From assembly GCA_963707895.1 (NCBI GenBank), contig CAVPRS010000005.1, positions 82,865-146,864 of the forward strand: DNA of 64,000 bases, in the 5' to 3' direction. Below the pieces are notes generated by a model, which had not been told where the DNA came from, did not search any database, and worked only from the letters and a program-made list of their open reading frames with translations. This document shows positions 46,200 through 55,516 of the stretch, piece by piece; positions within the stretch are counted from its first letter, which is position 1; the number at the start of each line of letters is the position of its first letter. The stretch is from Fodinibacter sp963707895 (GTDB lineage Bacteria; Actinomycetota; Actinomycetes; Actinomycetales; Dermatophilaceae). The position numbers and the translations under genes were made by a program.

Positions 46200-46886
46200 C
46201 TACCCGTCCTCGCCGCCGGTCGGAGGCGCGGCGCCGGCCGCTGGCCGGGTCAGCAGGATGACCACGCTCAGCACCAGCACCCAGGCCGGGAAGATGATCT
46301 GGCTCCAGCGGTGCTCCCCGGCAGCAACCAGGAGCGCGAGCGCCACGGCGTAGCCGAGGTAGCAGACCCAGGGTGGGATCGCCCGTGTCCGCAGGCCCAC
46401 GGTGCTCACCGACAGCGTGAACACGGCGGCCATCCGCATCGCGTAGACCGACACCAGGGTCTGGGTGCTGTCCCGGCCGAACGCCCACACCTCGACGTCG
46501 GGCGAGGGCCGGGTCACCAGCTCGAGCACGCTCGAGGTGGCGGCCGCACCGACGAAGAGCATGGCGAGGAAGAGCAGGCCACTGCCGAGGAAGACCGTGG
46601 AGAACAGCCGGTCCTCGACGTCACCGAGCTGGTCGCGCACCACCCCGATGAACCACAGGAAGGCGATGCCCGCGAACGGCACGAGGTGCAGGCTCCACCG
46701 CACCAGGCGGCGGCTGGCCGCATCCGTCTGCAGCGACTGGAGCGAGTCGTCGGCGAGCGCGAGCCGCATCATGACCATCGCCGTGATGAGGAGCACGGCG
46801 AACAGGATGCCGGCGACCGCCGCCGAGCGACGGGTGCGCCAGTGGCGCGCGGTGAGGAGGGACGGTGCCGGGGTGCTCGTCATCAC
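46200..46886 (-). CDS. Polytopic membrane protein of unknown function
   Basis: A 228-residue integral membrane protein with about six hydrophobic helices (for example AAVAGILFAVLLITAMVMM, LVPFAGIAFLWFIGVVRD and WVLVLSVVILLTRP). Conserved-looking polar positions are FLWFIGVVRDQLGDVEDRLFSTVFLGSG in part. I do not recognise the family; it recalls uncharacterised actinobacterial membrane proteins. There are ATGs at 46886 and 46883. Its stop codon abuts the DUF4239 stop. Confidence 0.7.
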   Translation of the reverse strand: MMTSTPAPSLLTARHWRTRRSAAVAGILFAVLLITAMVMMRLALADDSLQSLQTDAASRRLVRWSLHLVPFAGIAFLWFIGVVRDQLGDVEDRLFSTVFLGSGLLFLAMLFVGAAATSSVLELVTRPSPDVEVWAFGRDSTQTLVSVYAMRMAAVFTLSVSTVGLRTRAIPPWVCYLGYAVALALLVAAGEHRWSQIIFPAWVLVLSVVILLTRPAAGAAPPTGGEDG

Positions 46887-46967
46887 AGCAGCATCGCGGC
46901 TGCCCGGGGTCGCTGTACCCGCCCGCGCCGGGTGAGCCGCCCTGGAGCCCCCGAGCCCGGTCGCCGG

Positions 46968-48779
46968 TCAGCCGGTCAGGGCGGTGAGGAACACCGACTC
47001 GAGGTCCTCCGGCTGGGCCGCCGTGTAGGCCTTGCCCTTGGTGGTCGCGGCGATGTTGCGCAGCGCCTTCGCGTCGGCCCCCGAGCCGAGCGCGATCGTC
47101 ACGACCTCGACCGGCCGGGAAGGGTCGGCACCGTCGACGAGCCGGTCGAGCGTCGTCCTCAGGTCGGGGCTGCCGGGGTCCTCGTTCTTGCCGTCGCTGA
47201 TCAGCACCACCGTGTTTGGCCCGGGCTGCCACCCCGCGCGGACCGCGGCCACGGCCGCGAGCGTGGTGTCGTAGAGCCCGGTGTCGCCCTCGGCGGTGAT
47301 CCGTGGCACGGCCGCGGCGATGTTGTCGCGCGCCGTGCCGTTCCCGTACCGGCGGTTGAGCGCGCCGAGCGGCACGACGGCCCGGTAGTCGTTGCCGCGC
47401 GCGGCCCGGGAGAAGGTCCAGAGTCCGACCCGGGCCTGGTCGGAGAAGAACGGAAGCGACGCCAGCACGGCGTCCTTGGCCACCTGGAGGCGCGACTTGC
47501 CGGTCGAGCCGGCCTCCTCCTTCATCGAGCCGGAGGTGTCGAGCACGACGAGCAGCGAGCCCCGGCGGTCGAGCGCGGTCCAGTTCTGCAGGGTTCGGGC
47601 GAGCACGTCCTGGCTCGGCTGGGCGGGGGTGTACTCGGGCTCCGTCGGCACGACGCCGGCAGCGGGGGTGACGGTCGTGTCGAGCCGGGCGGCCCGCCAG
47701 CCTGCCGTCTGGAGCGCCTGCTGGGCCTTGCCACCGACCACGAAGTCGGCGAACGCCTCGGATGCCGTGCGCTGCTCGTCGCTGACCCACGAGCCGTTGA
47801 GCCCCAGGACCGGCACCTCGCTGACGACCCAGCCCTCGGTCGGGTAGATCGCGGCGACCTCGACCGCCGGCTTGGCCGCGTTGAACGCCACGACCTCCTG
47901 CTCGGTCGCCGGCACGATCGGCAGGTCCTTCAACCCGCCGGGGGCGCTGGCGCCGCTCGCGCGCAGCGCCGCGAGCGCGCCGGACAGGTTGCCCGTCGCC
48001 CCGGTGACGGCGTTGTGGGCGGTGACGAGGCGACGGCGGAGGTCGTCGGTGGCGTCGGCGCCGATCGCGAGGTCGCGGTAGACCGCGACGGTGGAGCCCA
48101 GCCCGGCCGTCGAGGTGAGCGGGTCCGGCCACTGGAGGTTGACCTTCCCCCACTCGGGGTGCTTGACCGCGCCCCAACCCGCGGGGTTCGCCGCCAGGGC
48201 GCTCAGCTGCTCCCACGAGGGCTGGGTGTCGGGCCAGCCCAGGGCCTCGGCCATCGGTCGGGGCGCGGCGAAGACGACGGGCGTCGCGGCGACGACGGGA
48301 TAGTTGCGCGGCAGCACCGAGGCGAGCCGCGGGTCGCGCGCCAGCACCGAGCGCCACAGCGAGGAGTCGGGCACCCAGGTCGTCGGTGCCTTCGCGGCAT
48401 CCCCGTCGAGGGCCTGGCCGACCGACTCGGCCACCTCCTGAGGAGACGCGGCGGTGATCTCGGTGGTGGTGCACGGCACGCCGGCCCGGTCCTCGACCCA
48501 GCTGTCGAAGTCGGCGGCGACGCCCTTGAGCGTCGACGCGATGGCCGGCGCCGCGCTGATCCGGAGGGCGGCGCTGCCCGTGCACCCGTCGGCGACGATC
48601 GCCTCCGCCTCGTCACGGAAGACCACGATGCCGATGGTCGCCACGACCGCCGTGATGGCGACCACGGCCACCACGACCCACGGCCAGCGGCGTCGCTTCG
48701 TGACCGGTGCGTGCCGGCCGCGCCCGTGCGACCCATCGGCCCTTCGCCCGCTCTCGGGCGCCCCTGCTGCAGCCGTCAT
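46968..48779 (-). CDS. Membrane-anchored substrate-binding-like plus von Willebrand A protein
   Basis: A 603-residue protein. A basic cytoplasmic start and one transmembrane helix (WPWVVVAVVAITAVVATIGIVVF, near residue 35) are followed by an extracellular periplasmic-binding-protein-like domain (about 60-370; VWVPDSSLW-type and PVVFAAPRPMAEALGW segments). The C-terminal VWA domain has the MIDAS motif LDTSGSM (Asp about 411) and SDGKNEDPGS. The combination is typical of an actinobacterial family of unknown job, perhaps solute-dependent adhesion or signalling. No ABC permease is adjacent. Confidence 0.85.
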   Translation of the reverse strand: MTAAAGAPESGRRADGSHGRGRHAPVTKRRRWPWVVVAVVAITAVVATIGIVVFRDEAEAIVADGCTGSAALRISAAPAIASTLKGVAADFDSWVEDRAGVPCTTTEITAASPQEVAESVGQALDGDAAKAPTTWVPDSSLWRSVLARDPRLASVLPRNYPVVAATPVVFAAPRPMAEALGWPDTQPSWEQLSALAANPAGWGAVKHPEWGKVNLQWPDPLTSTAGLGSTVAVYRDLAIGADATDDLRRRLVTAHNAVTGATGNLSGALAALRASGASAPGGLKDLPIVPATEQEVVAFNAAKPAVEVAAIYPTEGWVVSEVPVLGLNGSWVSDEQRTASEAFADFVVGGKAQQALQTAGWRAARLDTTVTPAAGVVPTEPEYTPAQPSQDVLARTLQNWTALDRRGSLLVVLDTSGSMKEEAGSTGKSRLQVAKDAVLASLPFFSDQARVGLWTFSRAARGNDYRAVVPLGALNRRYGNGTARDNIAAAVPRITAEGDTGLYDTTLAAVAAVRAGWQPGPNTVVLISDGKNEDPGSPDLRTTLDRLVDGADPSRPVEVVTIALGSGADAKALRNIAATTKGKAYTAAQPEDLESVFLTALTG

Positions 48780-48870
48780 GTGGCGAGTGTGGCCGACGAG
48801 GCGCCAACCCGGACCCGTAATCGCGCGGAAAAGTCCGTTCCCAGCAGGTTGGACGTGGCTCCCCGACGGG

Positions 48871-49811
48871 TCAGCGGACGACGACTCGGCTGCCGACCGG
48901 CATCAGTCCACTGGCCCAGATCATGTCGATCGCGGCGTTGCTGAGGCGCGCGCAGCCGTGCGAGTCGGGCCACGGCGGGATGTTCTGCGAGCCGTGCACG
49001 GCGATGCCGCGGTTGAAGAACCGGGGCCGCCAGAGGGTGCCGAGCGAGTTGGTGACCTCGCCGTCGACCGCCCGGTAGACGGTGAACCGGCCGCGCGGCG
49101 TCTTGGCGATGGCGTGGTTGCCCGACGTGGACGTGTACTCCTCGCCGCTGCCCGTGGAGGTGTTCAGGATGGTGCGGACGGACCCGCCGCGCACCACCAG
49201 CAGGATCTGGCGGTCGAGGTCGATCTCGACGCCGTTGCCGCTGAGCGTGGCCCTGGGGCGGATGCCGGCCGCGAGGGCCTTGGACGTGCGCGGCCCGACG
49301 ACACCGTCGCGCTCGAGCCCTGCCGACTTCTGGAAGGCCCACACGGCCTGCTGGGTCAGCGACCCGAACGCGCCGTCGGGGCTGCCCAGCCAGTAGCCGA
49401 GCTCGGAGAGCCGCTGCTGCAGGGCGAGCACCTTGGGTCCGGAGTCGCCGCGGATCAGGCTGGTCCGCGGCTTCGTCGTCGGGCTCGGCCTGGGCTTCGG
49501 TGTCGGCGTGGCCGAGGCGTCGGCGTGGCCGAGGGCGTCGGCGTGGCCGACGACGTGGGAGTGGGTGTCGGGGTGGGTATCTCCGACGGCGTCTCGCTCG
49601 CGGTCGGCGTGGGCGTTGCGGTGGCCTCGACGCCCGGGCTCCACCCATCCGAGGGAGTCGGCGTCGTGGATGACGGCTCGGCCGCGGCCTGCGTGCTGCC
49701 GCTACCGCTGCCCCACGTGACGCCGAGCGACCCGCACCCGGCGAGCAGCACCGCGCCAGCCGTCAGCACGGCAGCCGCGCCGAGAGCGCGGGTGGTCCTG
49801 CTCCGACTCAT
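48871..49811 (-). CDS. Lipoprotein L,D-transpeptidase with peptidoglycan-binding domain (frame-broken)
   Basis: About 313 residues when one missing C near 49516 is restored. The signal ends in lipobox VLLAGCG. A Thr/Pro/Ser-rich linker (about 25-105) is followed by a PG_binding_1 domain (GDSGPKVLALQQRLSELGYW) and a YkuD catalytic domain, with HAIAKTPRGRFTVYR and the catalytic SHGCARLSN. It makes 3-3 peptidoglycan cross-links or attaches molecules to stem peptides outside the membrane. The frame break falls in nearly identical linker repeats (ACGCCGACGCC units), where slippage would be easy; it is the only resolved deletion in the window. Confidence 0.82.
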
Positions 49812-49938
49812 GGGGCTCCTCGTTCCGTGCGGTCACCGGCTGCCCACCGGCACACCAGCAGACGGGACGAGGTCGGGGTGCGCCAGTCGACGCGCCGGTC
49901 GTGACCGACTCGTTGCGTGGCGGCCGACCCCGGCGGCG

Positions 49939-50811
49939 TCAGCCCCGGTTCCGGATCGCCCCGTCGGTGGCGATCACCTTGCGGGCGATCTCGACGTGGA
50001 GGTTCTCCACCATCTTTCCACGGTGGGTCACGACGCCGGTGCCCTCACCGGCATCCCAGGCGGCGACGATCTCGTGCGCCTCCTGAACCTCCTCGGGCGA
50101 CGGTGCGAACACCGCGTTGCACGGCCCGACCTGCCCCGGGTGGATCAGGGTCTTCCCGTCGAAGCCGAGGTCGCGGCCCTGGCGGCACTCGGCCTCGAAG
50201 CCGTCGAGGTCGCTGACGTCGTTGTACACCCCGTCGAGGACCGCGAGGCCCGAGCGCCGGGCGGCGAGCAGGGTCAGCGACAGTGCGGCAACCAGTGGCT
50301 CGCGGCCGGGAACGTGACGGGCGCCCAGCTCCTTCACGAGGTCGTTCGTGCCCATGACGAGGACCGCGAGCCGCGGTGAGGCAGAGGCGATCTCGCCCAC
50401 GGCGAGCACGGCCTCAGGGGTCTCCACCATGGCCCAGAGTCCGGTGTGCTCCGGCGCGCCGTGGCGTTCCATCGCCGCGACGAGCGAGCGCACCTCCTCG
50501 GCGCTGTTGACCTTGGGCACGACGACTCCGTCGGGGCCTGCGGCACACGCGGCCGCGAGGTCGTCGTCGTGCCACCGGGTGCCGATGCCGTTGACCCGGA
50601 TGGTCACCTCGCGCTCTCCGTACAGCCCGGATGCCGCTGCGGCACAGGCGCTGTCGCGGGCCGTGACCTTGTGGTCGGGCCCGACGGCATCCTCGAGGTC
50701 GAGGATCAGCCCGTCGACGGGGAGCGACCTGGCCTTCTCCAGCGCCCGCTCGTTGTGGCCCGGCATGTAGAGCACCGAGCGGCGGGGCCGGTATGCCGCG
50801 TCGCCGCTCAC
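49939..50811 (-). CDS. HpcH/HpaI-CitE-like CoA lyase, candidate malyl-CoA thioesterase (Mcl2-like)
   Basis: A 290-residue TIM-barrel protein of the CitE/HpcH family. RSVLYMPGHNERALEKA at the N-terminus binds CoA, and GLILDLEDAVG, VVVPKVNSAEEV, LWAMVETPEAVL and GFDGKTLIHPGQV are standard CitE motifs with the Mg-binding Glu and Asp. In ethylmalonyl-CoA pathways a second, shorter CitE-like enzyme hydrolyses malyl-CoA, which fits its pairing with the longer lyase upstream; citramalyl-CoA lyase is the alternative. GTG 50811 overlaps the upstream stop as GTGA. Confidence 0.85.
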   Translation of the reverse strand: MSGDAAYRPRRSVLYMPGHNERALEKARSLPVDGLILDLEDAVGPDHKVTARDSACAAAASGLYGEREVTIRVNGIGTRWHDDDLAAACAAGPDGVVVPKVNSAEEVRSLVAAMERHGAPEHTGLWAMVETPEAVLAVGEIASASPRLAVLVMGTNDLVKELGARHVPGREPLVAALSLTLLAARRSGLAVLDGVYNDVSDLDGFEAECRQGRDLGFDGKTLIHPGQVGPCNAVFAPSPEEVQEAHEIVAAWDAGEGTGVVTHRGKMVENLHVEIARKVIATDGAIRNRG

Positions 50812-51884
50812 GTGCCCGACTCCCCGCCGGCGGTTACCGCCTCGGCGTACAGAGCGGCGAGCTCGGGATCGTTGGCGGACAGCCGGTCCGCCAGCTCGAG
50901 GATGACGAGGCACTGCTTGAGGCTCGCGTCGTCCTCCATCCGGCCGTCGAGCATCACGGCGCCGGTGCCGTCACCCATGGCCTCCTTGACCCGGCGGGCG
51001 TGCGCGACGTCGTCGGCGCTCGGACTGAACACCTTCTTTGCGATCGGGATCTGCGTGGGGTGCAGCGTCCAGGCGCCGACGCAGCCGAGGAGGAACGCGT
51101 TGCGGAACTGGTCCTCGCAGGCGACGACGTCGGCGATGTCCCCGAAAGGCCCGTAGTACGGGAAGATCCCGTGCATCGCGCAGGCGTCGACCATCCGGGC
51201 GATCGTGTAGTGCCAGAGGTCCTGCTGGTAGACGGCGCGCTCCCCCGCGACGTCGCCGGGGTCCTGGCGCACCAGGTAGCCGGGGTGCCCGCCCCCGACG
51301 CGGGTGGTCTTCATCCGGCGGTCGGCGGCCAGGTCGGCCGGGCCGAGGCTGATGCCCTGCATGCGGGGGCTGGCTCCGGCGATCTCCTCGACGTTCGCGA
51401 CACCACGGGCCGTCTCGAGGATCGCGTGGACCAGCACCGGCCGGGTCAGCCCGGCGCGGGCCTCGAGCTGGGCCAGCAGCCGGTCGAGGTAGTGGATGTC
51501 CTCGGGGCCCTGCACCTTCGGCACCATCACGACGTCGAGCCGGTCGCCGACCTCGGTGACCAGGGTGGTGAGGTCGTCGAGCGCCCACGGGGAGTCGAGC
51601 GAGTTGACCCGGGTCCACAGCTGGGTGTGCTCGCCGAAGTCGGTGCTGCGGGCGATGTCGACCAGCCCGGCCCGGGCGGCCTCCTTGCTGTCGGCCCGCA
51701 CGGCGTCCTCGAGGTTGCCGAGCAGCACGTCGACGGTGCCGACGAGCTGAGGGACCTTCGCCGCCATCCGCGGGTTGCTCGGGTCGAGGAAGTGGATCAT
51801 CCGGCTCGGGCGGGCCGGCACCTCGTGGACCGGCGCGGGCGCCCCCACGGCCAGGGGCGTGAAGAAGTCCTTGGCGCTGCGCAT
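50808..51884 (-). CDS. HpcH/HpaI-like malyl-CoA/beta-methylmalyl-CoA lyase candidate (Mcl1-like)
   Basis: A 358-residue aldolase-type lyase. SRMIHFLDPSNPRMA near the N-terminus, LEDAVRADSK, DVVMVPKVQGPEDI, VHAILETARGVANVEEIAGASPRM (Mg-binding Glu), GPADLAADRR and AWTLHPTQI are characteristic of the long malyl-CoA lyase group. It splits beta-methylmalyl-CoA to glyoxylate and propionyl-CoA, or malyl-CoA to glyoxylate and acetyl-CoA. It is coupled (GTGA) to the shorter paralog. The operon is divergent from the telA-pknG cassette. Confidence 0.87.
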   Translation of the reverse strand: MRSAKDFFTPLAVGAPAPVHEVPARPSRMIHFLDPSNPRMAAKVPQLVGTVDVLLGNLEDAVRADSKEAARAGLVDIARSTDFGEHTQLWTRVNSLDSPWALDDLTTLVTEVGDRLDVVMVPKVQGPEDIHYLDRLLAQLEARAGLTRPVLVHAILETARGVANVEEIAGASPRMQGISLGPADLAADRRMKTTRVGGGHPGYLVRQDPGDVAGERAVYQQDLWHYTIARMVDACAMHGIFPYYGPFGDIADVVACEDQFRNAFLLGCVGAWTLHPTQIPIAKKVFSPSADDVAHARRVKEAMGDGTGAVMLDGRMEDDASLKQCLVILELADRLSANDPELAALYAEAVTAGGESGT

Positions 51885-52136
51885 GCGAAAGGCCTCTCGT
51901 CGGCGAGATCGGGTCTGCCGGGGACGCTAGCAGCGCGCCGTGCCCGCGTCGCATGAGCCACGTCACGGTGTGACCCAGGACGCGCGCACCGCGACCTCCG
52001 TCACAAGAGCTCGGCCGCCGAGCCGTACCCGGTGTACGGATCTTCCTGATCGTCGTGAACCGGAACCGCGTAGATTGGCCGTTCGTCGATGTGGAGCGAG
52101 CACCGCTCGTGGACCTCTCGAGGACAAGGGAGCACG
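51885..52136. promoter_or_regulatory. Divergent promoter region of the CoA-lyase and telA-pknG operons
   Basis: This 252-bp gap has no credible gene. A TAGATT -10-like hexamer at 52071-52076 lies 60 bases upstream of the telA ATG and is preceded by a locally AT-richer stretch (GTACGGATCTTCCTGATCGT). A GGGAG ribosome-binding site lies just before ATG 52137. No -35 consensus or operator could be fixed. Confidence 0.4.
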
Positions 52137-53376
52137 ATGACCGACCCACAGCCCGCCCCGCTCCAGCCGCCTGCCGACCCCGCGGGCGGGCTCACGCTCA
52201 CGGCGCCGCCGCCGCCCCAGCGGGTGGCCGAGACCGCGGCCCCCAGGATGGCTCCCGCGGTGGAGGCCGCCGCCCTGCCCGGGCTGGACGCCAAGGTCGA
52301 CGGCTACCTCGAGTCGCTCCTGGCGGCCGCCCCGCGCTCGCCGGAGTTCGCTGCGAAGGCCACCGACGTGCGCACGATGGGCGACGGCGACATCCGCAAG
52401 GCCGCCGAGACGTCCAACCGGCTGCTCAGCTCACCGGTCCGGGCCCTCCAGGAGGGCGGCCTGGCCGAGGGGTCGAAGGTGAGCTCGACCCTGCTCGAGC
52501 TGCGCAGGACCATCGAGGACCTCGATCCGAAGGAGGCGACCGGTGCCAGGAAGCTGCTCGGCATGGTTCCCGTTCGGCGACAAGGTCACCGACTACTTCC
52601 GCCGGTACCAGTCGGCCCAGGGCCACCTCGACGGCATCCTGCACGCCCTGCGTGACGGGCAGGACGAGCTCGGCAAGGACAACGCGGCCCTCAACCTCGA
52701 GAAGCAGTACCTCTGGGACGCCATGGCTCGGCTCAACCAGTACGTCTACGTCGCCGAGCGCCTCGACTCGCGCCTGGCCGCCCGCATCTCCGAGCTGGAG
52801 ACCACCGATCCCGACCGGGCGAAGGCGCTGCGCGACGACGTGCTCTTCTACGTGCGGCAGAAGCACCAGGACCTGCTGACCCAGCTGGCCGTCTCGATCC
52901 AGAACTACCTCGCGATCGACATCGTCATCAAGAACAACATCGAGCTCATCAAGGGGGTCGACCGGGCCTCCACCACCACCGTCTCGGCGCTGCGCACGGC
53001 GGTCATCGTCGCCCAGGCGCTGGGCAACCAGAAGCTCGTCCTCGACCAGATCACCGCCCTCAACACCACGACGAGCGGGATGATCGAGCGGACCAGCGAG
53101 ATGCTGCGCGACAACTCCGTGCAGATCCAGCAGCAGGCGGCGTCGGCGACCATCGGTCTGCCCCAGCTGCAGGCGGCGTTCGCGAACATCTACGCGACGA
53201 TGGACGCGATCGACACCTTCAAGGTGCAGGCCCTGGACACGATGGCCGCGACGATCGGCACCCTGGAGACGGAGGTGGGCAAGTCACGGGCCTATCTCGA
53301 GCGCGTGGACCGCCACGACGACCAGGTGGCCCACGGGTCCTTGGACCTCGGCGGCTCGTCGGGTGCTGGGCGCTGA
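52137..53376 (+). CDS. TelA-family (toxic anion resistance) protein (frame-broken)
   Basis: About 412 residues after removal of one inserted base near 52568. A Pro-rich N-terminus is followed by the long helical TelA domain: LLGMVPFGDKVTDYFRRYQSAQ, EKQYLWDAMARLNQYVYV, ALRDDVLFYVRQKHQDLLTQLAVSIQNYLA-type segments and VSALRTAVIVAQALGNQKLVLDQI. TelA proteins associate with membranes and envelope stress; the tellurite link is historical and the mechanism is unknown. No terD-type genes are nearby. It opens a long + strand operon that includes GlnX, GlnH and PknG. Confidence 0.87.
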
Positions 53377-53401
53377 GGAGCCGCTCGGGCATAGTGAGCA
53401 C

Positions 53402-54022
53402 ATGTCGGGTGGTTTCCTCGGCCGCCTCTTCGGCCGCGGTGAGCAGGCCGAGCACGACGACCGGTTCGTCGTGCCCGCCGTCCCGACGAGCTACGGACCT
53501 CCTCGCGTCCCTGGACCGGGTCGAGTCGATGGTCGCCGCGGGGGCGGTCCCCGCGCCCGTCGCCTCCCGGGTGCGCCGGGTCGACCAGGTGGTGCGCGAC
53601 ACCATCCCCAGGCTTGCCCAGCCTCGGCGCCGGCAGCCCCCAGGCGTACTCGGTGATGGCGACCGCCACCGACTACCTGCCCGGAGGCGGTGGGCGGCTA
53701 CCTGCGGCTGCCTCGGCAGTTCGCCGACAACCGCCCGGTCGACCGGGGAAAGTCGTCGCTGATGGTCCTCATCGACCAGCTCGACCTGCTCGCGGCCACG
53801 ATGGACAAGGTCTTCGACGCCGTGTGCCGCGCGGACGCCGACGCCCTCGTGGCTCACGGCAGGTTCCTGGCGGAGAAGTTCGGGTCCGCATCCGGCGGTG
53901 GGGCGCTCGACGTCGGCTCGGCGCCGGGGCCCCCGATGCCCGGCTCACCCGGGTCGGAGCAGACGAGCGCGGATGCCGGTGGGCTCGATCGCCTCCAGCC
54001 GCCGGCCGGGCGGGACGCCTGA
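53402..54022 (+). CDS. Conserved hypothetical protein following telA (frame-broken)
   Basis: About 205 residues when three inserted bases (near 53495, 53618 and 53683) are removed. It starts MSGGFLGRLFGRGEQAEHDD, continues DLLASLDRVESMVAAGAVPAPVASR and YLRLPRQFADNRPVDRGKSSLM, and ends in a Gly/Ala/Pro tail. It is predicted soluble and helical. The position after TelA recalls XpaC-like partners of TelA in other bacteria, but I see no clear XpaC motif. Its TGA overlaps the next ATG by one base. Confidence 0.65.
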
Positions 54023-55516
54023 TGAGCCCGTCGAACGCGCCGTCGACTCGAGCCCGCCGCGCACGGCCGTGACGCCAGGCCGAGACCGTCGACGCGGTGG
54101 CCGGCTGGCCTCGATCGCCGGCGCCGGAGTGACGCGGCGGCCCGCGCGGAGGCACTGGCCCTCGCCGCCGCGGTGGCGGAGTCCGCGCCCGGGCCGCGAC
54201 GACTGGGGACTGGCCGTCGGTGGCGCCACCACCCAGGACTTCTTCGACGCCGCGAGCCGCGGCCGCCGCTGGCGCGAGGCGCCCACGGCGACCCTGCGCC
54301 GCCTCGCGGACCAGCGGTCCCCGCACGCCAGGCGTACGCCGAGGCCCTGGCGCAGGTCGCCGCGGCTGCCTGCGACCTCGGCGAGCCGACCATGCGCGTC
54401 GTCGGCAACGCGTCGGTCGCGGCCGCCGCGCAGCTGTCCGTCGTGCGGCACGACCCGGCCGACCGCCGACCCGGATGCCGTCCGGCATCGTGCGGGCCGC
54501 AACGGCCGACGAACGGGACGGGGCCGGCCACGCCGGGTGCGGTCGCGACGACGCCCGGTACCGCGGACCGGACCCCGCCGGCACCGCGCCACTCCGCCAA
54601 GAGCCTCGACGAGCTGCTCGCCGAGCTCGACGCCCTCATCGGGCTGCAGCGGGTCAAGCGCGAGGTCCACCGGCAGGTCGCCCTGCTGCGGGTCGAGAAG
54701 CTGCGCGATGGATGCCGGCCTGAAGAGCCCCACGCTGACCCGTCACCTCGTGTTCACGGGCAACCCGGGCACCGGCAAGACGACGGTCGCTCGGCTGGTC
54801 GGCGGCATCTACCAGGCCCTGGGTCTGCTGTCGCGGGGCCACCTGGTCGAGGTCGACCGCTCCGAGCTCGTCGCCGGCTACCTGGGCCAGACCGCGACCA
54901 AGACGGCCGAGGTCGTCGCGTCGGCCGCGGGGGGCGTGCTGTTCATCGACGAGGCGTACAGCCTGGCCGGGGGTGGCTGCCGGGGGCGACCAGTACGGCC
55001 AGGAGTCCGTCGACACCCTGGTCAAGGAGATGGAGGACCGACGCGACGACCTCGTGGTCATCGTGGCCGGCTACCCGGCGCCGATGGCGACCTTCATCGC
55101 CGCGAACCCCGGTCTCGCCAGCCGGTTCCGCACCACCATCGAGTTCGAGGACTACACCGACGACGAGCTCGTGGCGATCCTGGAGCAGCTCGCGGCGGGC
55201 GCGGACTACGAGCTGGAGCCGGAGGCCGTCCAGCGGTTCCGCGAGGTGCTCGGGCGCACCCCGCGCGACAGCGGCTTCGGCAACGGCCGCTTCGCCCGCA
55301 ACGCCCTGGAGGCAGCCATCGGCCACCACGCGTGGCGACTGCGCGAGACGGCCGAGCCGACCATCGAGCAGCTCCGTCTCCTCGTGGCCCGGGACTTCGA
55401 CGAGGAACCGCTCGACGAGGGAGCCGCGATGCCCGTTCGCCGCGTCCGACGGAGAACCCGCACCTGCGGACCCGGATGCCGGGAACGGCACCCTTGACCC
55501 CGGAGGCACCTCGTGA
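54022..55516 (+). CDS. AAA+ ATPase of CbbX/SpoVK type (several frame breaks)
   Basis: A multi-break gene (clear insertions near 54708, 54988 and 55435, others between 54060 and 54500). The N-terminal 200 residues are helical and variable. The AAA+ module begins AKSLDELLAELDALIGLQRVK. Walker A is FTGNPGTGKTTVARLVGG, Walker B is GVLFIDEAYSL, sensor/arginine region is ANPGLASRFRTTIEFEDYTDDEL, and GNGRFARNALEAA follows. CbbX/SpoVK-type ATPases remodel protein complexes, so a substrate in this operon is likely. The end is set at 55516, where the stop overlaps the glnX GTG (GTGA). Confidence 0.8.

Noticed and set aside
46311..48944. 877-codon open frame antisense to the SBP-VWA gene
   Set aside because: Same shadow effect; low-complexity Arg/Gly/Val sequence without motifs, opposite an intact domain protein.
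52062..52083. ECF sigma -35/-10 pair (GGAAC...CGTT) upstream of telA
   Set aside because: The 13-base spacing is too short for known ECF promoters; TAGATT is a better -10 candidate.
52137..53376. Dedicated tellurite-resistance locus
   Set aside because: TelA is present, but no terB/terC/terD-type or TehB-type gene accompanies it; the neighbours are signalling genes.
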